Of a stretch of DNA of 64,000 nt, positions 1-6,818 are shown piece by piece. The stretch covers positions 1,612,001 through 1,676,000 of the forward strand of contig NZ_JAHOPB010000001.1 in NCBI RefSeq assembly GCF_019039055.1, written 5' to 3'. Source of the stretch: Reyranella humidisoli (GTDB lineage: Bacteria > Pseudomonadota > Alphaproteobacteria > Reyranellales > Reyranellaceae). The notes beneath the pieces were generated by a model that did not search any database, was not told the origin of the DNA, and worked only from the letters and a program-made list of their open reading frames with translations. The position numbers and the translations under genes are program-made. Numbering within the stretch: the first letter of the stretch is position 1; each line of letters begins with the position of its first letter.

Positions 1-63
1 CTGGGCGCCGTCGAGCGCCATCGCCAGTGCGCGGCCCATAGTCGATCTGTTGATGCAGTTCAT
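1..63 (-). CDS. 5' end of an unknown gene, cut by the window edge
   Basis: A reading frame begins with ATG at 63-61 and stays open to the window edge. It gives 21 residues starting MNCINRSTMGRALAMALDGA. The ATG overlaps the TGA stop of the HTH gene in a TGATG arrangement, the usual sign of translational coupling, which is the main reason to accept it. No family can be named from 21 residues. It is the last visible gene of a three-gene minus-strand operon. Confidence 0.4.
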   Translation of the reverse strand, partial: MNCINRSTMGRALAMALDGAQ

Positions 64-299
64 CACTCGCTACCCGCGTCTTGGAGTGGACCATTGCGGG
101 TGGCGGCCAAGGCGAGAATGTCCGCGAGCCGGTAGTAGGTTCGAGTTCCAGAACCCTTCGTAATGCGCTCGGGCATTTTTCCGGCATCTTGCCAGCGATA
201 CAAAGTCTGGCGGGAAACGCCGAGCACTTCGGCTGTCTCGTAGATGCAGAGGAGCCCCATTACGCGACGGAATGCGACCTGATGGTCTTTCTTGGTCAT
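63..299 (-). CDS. small helix-turn-helix (MerR/excisionase-type) DNA-binding protein
   Basis: This 78-residue protein carries a winged helix-turn-helix of the MerR/excisionase kind. It has YETAEVLGVSRQTLYRWQDA followed by the wing PERITKGSGTRTYYRLADIL. Family members bind DNA as small regulators or as recombination directionality factors. The frame is open upstream to 407, but the ATG at 299 is preferred because it lies only two bases after the stop of the preceding gene (302-304). The next gene overlaps its stop, so it is the middle gene of a compact operon. Excisionase-like proteins are common on integrative elements and a helicase fragment and IS remnant lie nearby, but no integrase is visible beside it. 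Which role it has cannot be decided from sequence alone. Confidence 0.7.
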   Translation of the reverse strand: MTKKDHQVAFRRVMGLLCIYETAEVLGVSRQTLYRWQDAGKMPERITKGSGTRTYYRLADILALAATRNGPLQDAGSE

Positions 300-301
300 C
301 T

Positions 302-682
302 TCACGAGCGCCCACCCAAAACGGATGTGACAGTCTTGCGCTGCTGATTGCAGAGGTCGCGTGCGTCGCCCCCTGGACCGACGCGACCTGTCGTTAAGCA
401 TGCGCACCGGGTTGGTGACGCTATTTCCCTGACTTCGATGGCTACGGGAGTCGCGCTGTCGGCTGCACGATACGCAAGGAAACGCGCGAGAACTTCTTGC
501 GCATCGTCGAAGGCCTGCTCGACGGCTGCGGGGGTGGGAAGCCCGCCTGAAGCCCAGGACTTCAGCGCCCCCAGTACAGCGCGGCGTTGCACAGCTGCGT
601 CCAGAGGCTCGCGCCGGTCATCCAGCATCGCCATGAGCAAGAGCACGGCGTTCGACAATGGAGTGGTCTGAAAATTGTTCAC
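302..682 (-). CDS. hypothetical protein, first gene of the HTH operon
   Basis: This is a 126-residue protein of no family I recognise. The frame is open from 793, but a GTG at 682-680 is preceded at five bases by a clean AGGAG, so the start is placed there; the residues upstream look non-coding. The first half is helical and amphipathic: NAVLLLMAMLDDRREPLDAA, then a repeat-free helical stretch to about residue 85. The tail is rich in Arg, Gly and Thr and may be disordered. Two bases separate its stop from the HTH gene. No signal peptide or membrane segment is visible. Placement in an accessory region and coupling to an HTH protein suggest a mobile-element gene, which is inference only. Confidence 0.5.
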   Translation of the reverse strand: MNNFQTTPLSNAVLLLMAMLDDRREPLDAAVQRRAVLGALKSWASGGLPTPAAVEQAFDDAQEVLARFLAYRAADSATPVAIEVREIASPTRCACLTTGRVGPGGDARDLCNQQRKTVTSVLGGRS

Positions 683-1154
683 GGGCGCTCCTGGTGTCAC
701 TGCGCTGTGGGCGCTTTTCGGAGCATTCAAGCAGTAGCCGAGATGCAGCCGATAGGGAGAGAAATCTGAACGCATTGCGAAATTGGCAATCAAACGAATA
801 TTTTCGTCTGCGCAGGTGCGCAGGTGCGCTGGAGAGCGGCGTCGGCGCTGGGGATTGTATGATCATTACGTATGGCTTCCCGTGCGCTGCCACCGGGTTG
901 CTGAATCAGCGCGTGATTGGCCTTGTGCAATTGATTGCACGGCAATTCGACAGCGGCCGGCGGCAAGTCATCTGCACGGGTCGGGGGCTGGATGCAGGAC
1001 TAGTTGGCGGGCAAGCGATTCCAAGTATCTATTCGGCCTGCTACGGAGCCGGCGAAGCACTTCGTCGCGGCAGCGGGTGGTAGAGTAAGAAGACGACGGA
1101 CGCAGAGCCCCACAAGGTGGCCTGATCGGAATGAGCGAGTGGGGTCGAGGATCC
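683..1154. other. intergenic region between two divergent accessory genes
   Basis: No reading frame in this stretch has a convincing start, codon pattern or family match. It separates the minus-strand operon starting at 682 from the plus-strand helicase fragment starting at 1155, so both promoters should lie here. I could not identify convincing -35/-10 pairs or an operator. Confidence 0.4.
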
Positions 1155-1400
1155 ATGAAGGCGACAATCGAACCGGGAAGTTTTGTCGAGCTGCGGGGCC
1201 GTCCCTGGCTGGTCGAGGAAGTTCAAGGTGAACTGACCGACCTGCAGACCCCAAACCTTTCCTGCATTGCCGATAATGCTCAGGGGGAGCGGCTTGAAGT
1301 TCTCTGGGATGCTGAAATCGGGGCCGTCTTGCTCGATGAGGATGGCTGGCGGCATGTCGGTGCCGGCCTTCCTGATCGTGCGGAAGTGCTAGCCGCCTAG
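1155..1400 (+). pseudogene. N-terminal fragment of a DrmD-like SNF2-type helicase
   Basis: Eighty-one residues from ATG 1155 (GAGG seven bases upstream) read EPGSFVELRGRPWLVEEVQG, then an LSCIADNAQGERLEVLWDAE stretch. To my recollection this is the N-terminal domain found ahead of the helicase motor in large SNF2-type proteins of the DrmD kind, known from DISARM anti-phage loci. Those proteins are about 1000 residues; here the frame stops after about 81, before any Walker A motif. The stop falls exactly where sequence of a decayed IS3-type element begins on the other strand, so the gene appears cut by insertion or a later deletion. No other DISARM gene (drmA, drmB, drmC, methyltransferase) is visible in the window. 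The family call is from memory and needs a profile search; the truncation is directly visible. Confidence 0.5.
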
Positions 1401-1765
1401 CTGCTCACGTCCATCCCGATCAGCCCGTAGGCCCGGCGCTGGCTTACCCCGTGGAACCGTTGCACGTGGTCCACTGCCCGCCGCCGAACGGCGGGCCTCA
1501 GAACTTCCCCGAGGCGATATCCCTCAGTGCCGCATTGTCGAGCATCGCTTCGGCCAGCAGCTTCTTCAGCCAGCGGTTTTGCCTCTTCCAGCCGCCGTAG
1601 CCGCTTGGCGTCCGAGACCTGCATCCCGCCATACCTGCTCCGCCAGTGGTACAGCGTCGCCTCGCTGATCCCGTGCTGGCGGCACAAATCCGCATGCTTC
1701 GCCCCCGCATTGTGCAGCTTCAGGATCTCGATGATCTGCTCTTCGCTAAACCGCTTCCGCTTTAT
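1397..1765 (-). mobile_element. decayed IS3-family element (orfA with frameshift, start of orfB)
   Basis: On the minus strand the frame from 1765 reads KRKRFSEEQIIEILKLHNAG and then DLCRQHGISEATLYHWRSRY, the helix-turn-helix of IS3-family OrfA transposases. The expected initiator is ATA rather than ATG (1765-1763). After the residues RLEE the reading must change frame to continue RWLKKLLAEAMLDNAALRDI and reach the normal OrfA end at 1498, so an indel has broken it. A further stretch, about 1490 to 1397, reads RRRAVDHVQRFHGVSQRRAY, the beginning of OrfB, and then stops. The catalytic DDE domain is missing, so the element cannot move by itself. A perfect 7-bp inverted repeat (1766-1772 with 1780-1786) lies just outside orfA. 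Confidence 0.8.
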
Positions 1766-1884
1766 GTCCGTTCTGCTCGAACGGACTCAACAGTACTACG
1801 TGAGAGTTTCAGCAGAGCAGGTCACCGGGTGCGCGCGCCCCGTCGATCAATGATCGCTCGCGCCCCTGATGATAGCCCGTTCGG

Positions 1885-3081
1885 TCAAGCTGGCGTACGA
1901 ACCGCCTTGGATGGTTTCCAACATAGGATCGGCGCGTAGAGGAAAGCGAAGCCCAGAAATGCTGCGGACCAGGCGAGGGCCGCAACGGGCAGCAGGGCCT
2001 CGCCCCATTCCGGATGCAGTACTGCACAGATGCGCGCGAGCGCCGCGGTGAATGCCACCGCATAGACCGCCTGCAGGGCGGGCGAAGCGACGAGCGCGCG
2101 GCCGGTGTGGCCGAGGCTCGCGCGGCTCATGACAGCAAGCGTCATGATGCCGAAGGCGCCGGCCGTCCAGGCATGGACGCCGGCACTTGGCGCCGTGATG
2201 CCGAAGGCGGACAGCCCGGCGAGCAGGAAGCCCAGGGGAACGAAGGCGTAGCCAACATGCAACACGAGGACGAGCCTGTCGGAAAAGCTGCGGTAGCCGG
2301 CCCAGCGGCAAAGTCGGATGAGATTTAGAGCGGCAGCGGCGAGCAAGCCGACGCCGGTCTGTGCCTCTTCGGGCATGACGACCCAAAGTGCGAGGGCGGC
2401 AGTGCTCAGGGTGATGCAGGCGACATCGAAGCGACCGAAGGGGGCCGGCAGGCGGCCGGCTTGGCGCCGCATCAGCCAGTTGCGCGTAAAGCTGGGGATG
2501 ATGCGGCCGCCGACCACCATGATCAGGACGAGCACCGCCGAGATGCCGAGGCGGGATGAATAGAGCGCGATGCCTTTGAAATGCGCCTCAAGATGGAAGC
2601 CCAGGTTCCCGGCTGCGAGCAGGGAGAGAAGTGCGACCATCTTGAGATTTTTCCAATTCTTGCCGGCCACAATCTCGCGTGCCACGGCGGCCGCCATGAG
2701 GACCAGGAAAGCGCAGTCCACGACGGTCGTCCCTAGCCAGCCGATACCGGCGGACACGGCGACGGCGTAGCGGCCTGCAAGCCAGACCAGCACCAACCCT
2801 GCCAGCGGTAGCCCCTGCAGCGGCATCCGCCCGGTCCAATTGGGGATGGCCGTCAGCAAGAAGCCCGCGACGATGGCCGGCACGAAGCCGAACAGTAGCT
2901 CGTGGACATGCCAGTCGCGCGGCGAGAAGGCCGTCGCCAGCGACAGCTCGCCGTAGAACATTGGCAGCCAAGCCAGTACTTCGATGCCGGCCCAGATCGC
3001 CCCCAGGAAGAAGAAGGGGCGGAAGCCGTAGGACAGCAAAGCGGGGCCGGCGTAGAGCTTCAGTCGCGGAATCGCAGCCAT
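1885..3081 (-). CDS. nnrS: NnrS-family heme/copper membrane protein
   Basis: This 398-residue polytopic membrane protein has about 12 hydrophobic segments. It has the NnrS opening SYGFRPFFFLGAIWAGIEV, and the HVHELLFGFVPAIVAGFLLT and IPNWTGRMPLQG blocks, whose histidines are candidate heme ligands. NnrS proteins bind heme and copper in the inner membrane and protect denitrifying and nitrate-respiring cells from nitric oxide and nitrosative stress; the precise chemistry is not settled. Length is normal for the family. It sits 28 bases downstream of the Crp/Fnr-type gene on the same strand, so the two are probably one transcript, and it is divergent from the nar operon. That position fits a role in NO defence during nitrate respiration. 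Confidence 0.9.
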   Translation of the reverse strand: MAAIPRLKLYAGPALLSYGFRPFFFLGAIWAGIEVLAWLPMFYGELSLATAFSPRDWHVHELLFGFVPAIVAGFLLTAIPNWTGRMPLQGLPLAGLVLVWLAGRYAVAVSAGIGWLGTTVVDCAFLVLMAAAVAREIVAGKNWKNLKMVALLSLLAAGNLGFHLEAHFKGIALYSSRLGISAVLVLIMVVGGRIIPSFTRNWLMRRQAGRLPAPFGRFDVACITLSTAALALWVVMPEEAQTGVGLLAAAALNLIRLCRWAGYRSFSDRLVLVLHVGYAFVPLGFLLAGLSAFGITAPSAGVHAWTAGAFGIMTLAVMSRASLGHTGRALVASPALQAVYAVAFTAALARICAVLHPEWGEALLPVAALAWSAAFLGFAFLYAPILCWKPSKAVRTPA

Positions 3082-3109
3082 GGTCCGTCCTTCACAAACG
3101 CATCCAATG

Positions 3110-3811
3110 TCAGTCGCGTCTCTCCGGGCCCCTCAAGGCGCGGGCGCCGGCGAATTCGCGCAGGCGTGCCGGATCGACGATCGTCACCTGGCGGCCTCCA
3201 CCGCTGATGCCGAGAGGACGTAGCGCGGCGAAGGCGCGCGACAGGCTCTGCGGCGTGATGCCCAGCCGGCCGGCGACGAGGCGCCGGCCTCCCGGCAGCG
3301 TTACCGTGACGGGGCCGGTCTCGCGCGGCGCCAAGGCGAGGAGGAAAGCCGAAAGCCGCTCTATTGCGGAGAGTAGCTTCAGATCCTTGATCTGCCCTAT
3401 GAGCGTACGCCAGTAGCCTGACAGTAGTAGCACCGCTCCGTAGGCCAATGCGCCCGTGGCCCGCACCTGGGCGCGGAACGCCGCGGCCGGCCACATCAGG
3501 ATACGCCCCTCTTCGAGCATTCGTGCCGTCAACAGGTAAGGCGCATCGAGCACCACTGCCGGCACGATGAAGGCGTCGCCCGCCCCGAAGAATTCCACCA
3601 ACGCCTCTTCATGGCCGGCCGAACCGAACAAGCCGACGCGACCGGACAGAACGACATGAAGGAACTCCGCCTTTTCACCCTGCCGGCAGAGCGTTGCGCT
3701 CGCTGGCAATGTCTGGACGAAGCAGGCGGCCAACATCGCCGCAAGATCGGGTTCGCCCACCTGGGCGAACAAGCGCGAGCGACGGATCAGCGGCATGTCG
3801 GTTGTGCGCAT
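3110..3811 (-). CDS. Crp/Fnr-family transcriptional regulator of nitrate/NO respiration (Dnr/NnrR-like)
   Basis: The protein is 233 residues. It has a cyclic-nucleotide-binding-type beta roll at about 10-125 (RQGEKAEFLHVVLSGRVGLF), a long dimer helix around 130-155 and a C-terminal Crp-type winged helix. There is no N-terminal cysteine cluster, so it is not an iron-sulphur FNR; heme-dependent NO sensing as in Dnr/NnrR is the likely alternative. The recognition helix reads ITPQSLSRAFAALR. FNR and DNR usually have Glu-x-x-Ser-Arg here; this protein has Gln-x-x-Ser-Arg, which could alter the DNA site it prefers. It is the first gene of a probable operon with nnrS and is divergent from narK, and the gap between them has an FNR-type box and other palindromes. 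It is the obvious candidate regulator of both units. Confidence 0.85.
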   Translation of the reverse strand: MRTTDMPLIRRSRLFAQVGEPDLAAMLAACFVQTLPASATLCRQGEKAEFLHVVLSGRVGLFGSAGHEEALVEFFGAGDAFIVPAVVLDAPYLLTARMLEEGRILMWPAAAFRAQVRATGALAYGAVLLLSGYWRTLIGQIKDLKLLSAIERLSAFLLALAPRETGPVTVTLPGGRRLVAGRLGITPQSLSRAFAALRPLGISGGGRQVTIVDPARLREFAGARALRGPERRD

Positions 3812-3820
3812 AATTGGGCT

Positions 3821-3841
3821 CTACCTTCTTGCTTTAGGTAG
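3821..3841. promoter_or_regulatory. inverted repeat just upstream of the Crp/Fnr-type gene
   Basis: CTACCT and AGGTAG form perfect 6-bp arms around nine bases. It begins ten bases from the regulator's start codon, where it could be an operator or a 5'-UTR hairpin. Function is inferred from position only. Confidence 0.3.
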
Positions 3842-3900
3842 TGGTGCACCCCTCAAAGACAAAGCTCGTTGATCTGGCGCAACCGCAGGCCTTTGCAGAA

Positions 3901-3914
3901 TTACCAAATGGTAA
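3901..3914. promoter_or_regulatory. 14-bp palindrome TTACCA-AA-TGGTAA in the crp-narK gap
   Basis: The arms are perfect 6-mers around two bases. Length and symmetry fit a dimeric Crp-type or other helix-turn-helix protein, but the half-site differs from the FNR half-site TTGAT. It lies 90 bases from the regulator start and about 140 from narK. It may be the regulator's own site; this is inference. Confidence 0.4.
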
Positions 3915-3921
3915 CAGGCAC

Positions 3922-3939
3922 TGTTCACAAAAGAGAACA
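3922..3939. promoter_or_regulatory. inverted repeat TGTTC-N8-GAACA in the crp-narK gap
   Basis: Perfect 5-bp arms are separated by eight bases and lie next to the palindrome at 3901. It could be a second operator. The short arms also allow chance occurrence. Confidence 0.25.
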
Positions 3940-3972
3940 TTCGAACGAAGAGTCCCGCCACCCGGGCCGGAT

Positions 3973-3986
3973 TTGACTCAAATCAA
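3973..3986. promoter_or_regulatory. FNR/DNR-type box upstream of narK
   Basis: TTGACTCAAATCAA matches the FNR/DNR consensus TTGAT-N4-ATCAA at nine of ten defined positions. Its centre is about 76 bases before the narK ATG. If the box sits at -41.5, as in class II FNR promoters, transcription would start near 4021, leaving a 35-base leader. It probably activates the nar operon when oxygen is low or NO is present. Confidence 0.7.
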
Positions 3987-4055
3987 ATAGTCCGACGCAG
4001 CCTGCACCAAAGTTTCCCTCGTGCCGCCAGTGAGTGGCGCAACGGGGAGCATCTG

Positions 4056-6806
4056 ATGCAGCGACCGCCGAGTATCCAGGAAACGGTCCCGGAAGGAAGG
4101 GGCGCGGCGCTCGGCATGAGCACCCTCGCCTTCACCGTCTGCTTTGCCGTCTGGACGATCTTTTCCATCATTGGAATTCAGATCAAGAAAGACCTTGGAC
4201 TCACGGACACGCAGTTTGGGCTGCTTGTGGGCACGCCGATCCTGACCGGCTCGCTGATCCGCCTCATTCTCGGCATCTGGGCCGATCAGTATGGCGGGCG
4301 TGTCGTCTATGTCGGCGTCATGGTCGCCGCAGCGATGGCGACCTGGCTGCTCACCTTCGCTTACGACTACCCGACCTTCCTTCTGGCCGCGCTTGGCGTC
4401 GGCATCGCCGGTGGCTCGTTCGCCGTGGGCATCTCCTACGTTTCCCGTTGGTACGGGCCAGGCAGGCAGGGCACAGCGCTCGGCATATTCGGTGCAGGCA
4501 ATGTCGGGGCCGCCGTCACCAAGTTTGTCGCGCCCTTCGTCATGGTGGCCTACGGCTGGAAGAGTGTCGCCGAAATCTGGAGCGGCGCTCTGCTCGTGAT
4601 GGCCCTGCTATTTTGGTTCACGACCAGGGACGATCCCGCACTTGCGGCACGGCGCAAGTCCGGCGCAAAGCCGGAGCCGATATCGGCCATGCTCGAGCCG
4701 CTGCGCAACATCCAGGTCTGGCGTTTCGCTCTCTATTATTTCTTCGTCTTCGGCGGCTTCGTGGCGCTGGCGCTTTGGCTGCCGCGCTACCTGATCGGCG
4801 TCTACGGTCTCGACATCACGACTGCCGGCATGATCGGCGCAGCCTACTCCGTACCGGCCAGCCTGTTTCGCATCTACGGCGGTGTCCTGTCTGACAGGTT
4901 CGGCGCCCGGCGCGTGATGTACTGGACCTTCGGTGTCTCGGTCGCCGCCTGCTTCGTGATGTCCTATCCGCCCACGCAATATGTCGTGAAGGGTATCACC
5001 GGACCAATCTCGTTCACGCTGGAGATGGGCCTGATCCCCTTTACCGCCGTAGCCTTCGTGCTGGGCTTCTTCATGAGCCTGGGCAAAGCCGCGGTCTACA
5101 AGCACATCCCGGTCTACTACCCCAAGCATGTCGGCGCCGTCGGCGGCGTCGTTGGGCTGGTCGGCGGATTGGGCGGCTTCGTGCTGCCGATCGCCTTCGG
5201 TGCGCTGAACGACCTGACCGGCATCTGGACGAGCTGCTTTATGCTCATGTTCCTCGTCGCCGCCGTCTCGCTGGTGTGGATGCACGTGTCGATTCGCGCC
5301 ATGGAGCGCCACGCGGCGGGCGAAGCGCTGGGCGGGTTGCCCGAGCTCCCGGAAATGCAGGAAATCCACCGGCCCGAGCATGTCGGCAAGCTCTCGGGCA
5401 AGACCCTCGACGACTGGCGGCCGGAAGACAAGGTCTTCTGGGAGCAGACCGGTCGCCGGATCGCGCGACGCAATCTCGCGATCTCGATCCCCGCCTTGCT
5501 GCTGTCGTTCGCTGTCTGGATGGTATGGTCGGTGGTCGTCGCCAAGCTGCCGGCGGTCGGCTTCCAGTACACGACAGACCAGCTGTTCTGGCTGGCGGCG
5601 CTGCCCGGCGTCTCCGGAGCGACGCTGCGGATCTTCTACTCCTTCACCGTGCCGATTTTCGGTGGACGGCTGTGGACGACCCTCGCGACCTGGTCGCTGA
5701 TGATCCCGGCGGTCGGCGTCGGGTACGCCGTGCAGAACCCAGCCACGCCCTACTGGATCTTCCTGGTGCTGGCGCTGCTCTGCGGCTTCGGTGGCGGCAA
5801 CTTCGCCTCGTCGATGTCCAACATCTCGTTCTTCTTTCCCAAGGCGGAGAAGGGCAACGCCCTTGCCCTCAATGCTGGTCTCGGCAACCTGGGCGTCAGC
5901 GTCGTACAGTTCATCGTCCCGGTCGTCATCACGACCGGCGTTTTCGGCTGGCTGGGCGGGGATGCCCAGATCGCCCGGGACGCCAGCGGTACGACCAGGC
6001 TCTGGCTGCAGAACGCCGGCTTCATCTGGGCGCCGTTCATCGCCGCCTCGGCCTTTGCCGCCTGGTTCGGCATGAACGACATCGCGTCGGCCAAGGCCTC
6101 GTTTGCCGAGCAGTCGGTGATCTTCCAGCGTCGACACAACTGGATCATGTGCTGGCTCTACACCGGCACCTTCGGCTCCTTCATCGGCTACTCGGCGGGC
6201 TTTCCGCTGCTCGCCAAGACGCAGTTCCCCGAGATCAACGCTCTTCAGTACGCCTTCCTGGGGCCTCTGGTCGGCGCGATTTCGCGCTCGTTGACTGGCT
6301 GGGTCGCCGATCGCTGGGGCGGCGGGCGCGTCACCTTCTGGGTATTCGTGGTCATGGCGCTGGGCGCGCTGGGGGTCGTGCACTTCCTCGGCGAGAAGAA
6401 CTTCGCTGGGTTCTTCGCCATGTTCCTGTTGCTCTTCTTCGCGAGCGGTGTCGGCAACGCATCGACCTTCCAGATGATCCCCGCGATCATGCGCAAGGAC
6501 ATGGACCGGCTGATGCCCGGCGTGTCGGCAGATACGCGCCGCATGCAGTCCGACAAGGAATCGGCTGCGATCATCGGCTTCACGTCGGCGATCGCCGCCT
6601 ATGGCGCGTTCTTCATTCCCAAGAGCTTCGGATCTTCGATCGCGCTGACCGGCGGCGCATCGCTCGCGCTCTACGGGTTCCTGGCCTTCTACCTGAGCTG
6701 CATCCTCATCACCTGGTTCTTCTACACCCGCCGGGGCGGCCTGCTGTTCGACATCGAGCGCGGTTGCGCCGCGGTGTCCGTGCCGTCTGCCCGTCCTGCT
6801 CGCTGA
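4056..6806 (+). CDS. narK: NarK1-NarK2 fusion nitrate/nitrite transporter
   Basis: This 916-residue protein holds two complete 12-helix major-facilitator domains in tandem. The first spans about 15-430, with GIAGGSFAVGISYVSRWYGP; the second about 475-895, with the nitrate-signature stretch GGGNFASSMSNISFFFPKAE. They are joined by a charged linker of about 50 residues. In characterised fusions the NarK1-like half is linked to proton-driven nitrate uptake and the NarK2-like half to nitrate/nitrite exchange across the inner membrane. It is the first gene of the nar operon, 12 bases ahead of narG, and follows an FNR-type box. The start at 4056 has GGGAG close upstream and leaves a short, plausible N-terminus. 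Length equals two normal NarK proteins, so this is a true fusion, not a missed stop. Confidence 0.93.
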   Translation: MQRPPSIQETVPEGRGAALGMSTLAFTVCFAVWTIFSIIGIQIKKDLGLTDTQFGLLVGTPILTGSLIRLILGIWADQYGGRVVYVGVMVAAAMATWLLTFAYDYPTFLLAALGVGIAGGSFAVGISYVSRWYGPGRQGTALGIFGAGNVGAAVTKFVAPFVMVAYGWKSVAEIWSGALLVMALLFWFTTRDDPALAARRKSGAKPEPISAMLEPLRNIQVWRFALYYFFVFGGFVALALWLPRYLIGVYGLDITTAGMIGAAYSVPASLFRIYGGVLSDRFGARRVMYWTFGVSVAACFVMSYPPTQYVVKGITGPISFTLEMGLIPFTAVAFVLGFFMSLGKAAVYKHIPVYYPKHVGAVGGVVGLVGGLGGFVLPIAFGALNDLTGIWTSCFMLMFLVAAVSLVWMHVSIRAMERHAAGEALGGLPELPEMQEIHRPEHVGKLSGKTLDDWRPEDKVFWEQTGRRIARRNLAISIPALLLSFAVWMVWSVVVAKLPAVGFQYTTDQLFWLAALPGVSGATLRIFYSFTVPIFGGRLWTTLATWSLMIPAVGVGYAVQNPATPYWIFLVLALLCGFGGGNFASSMSNISFFFPKAEKGNALALNAGLGNLGVSVVQFIVPVVITTGVFGWLGGDAQIARDASGTTRLWLQNAGFIWAPFIAASAFAAWFGMNDIASAKASFAEQSVIFQRRHNWIMCWLYTGTFGSFIGYSAGFPLLAKTQFPEINALQYAFLGPLVGAISRSLTGWVADRWGGGRVTFWVFVVMALGALGVVHFLGEKNFAGFFAMFLLLFFASGVGNASTFQMIPAIMRKDMDRLMPGVSADTRRMQSDKESAAIIGFTSAIAAYGAFFIPKSFGSSIALTGGASLALYGFLAFYLSCILITWFFYTRRGGLLFDIERGCAAVSVPSARPAR

Positions 6807-6818
6807 AGGATATTAATC

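Noticed and set aside
4608..6383. 591-residue frame opposite narK
   Set aside because: It is antisense to a clear transporter gene, with Asp/Arg/Glu/Gln-rich composition typical of high-GC shadow frames.
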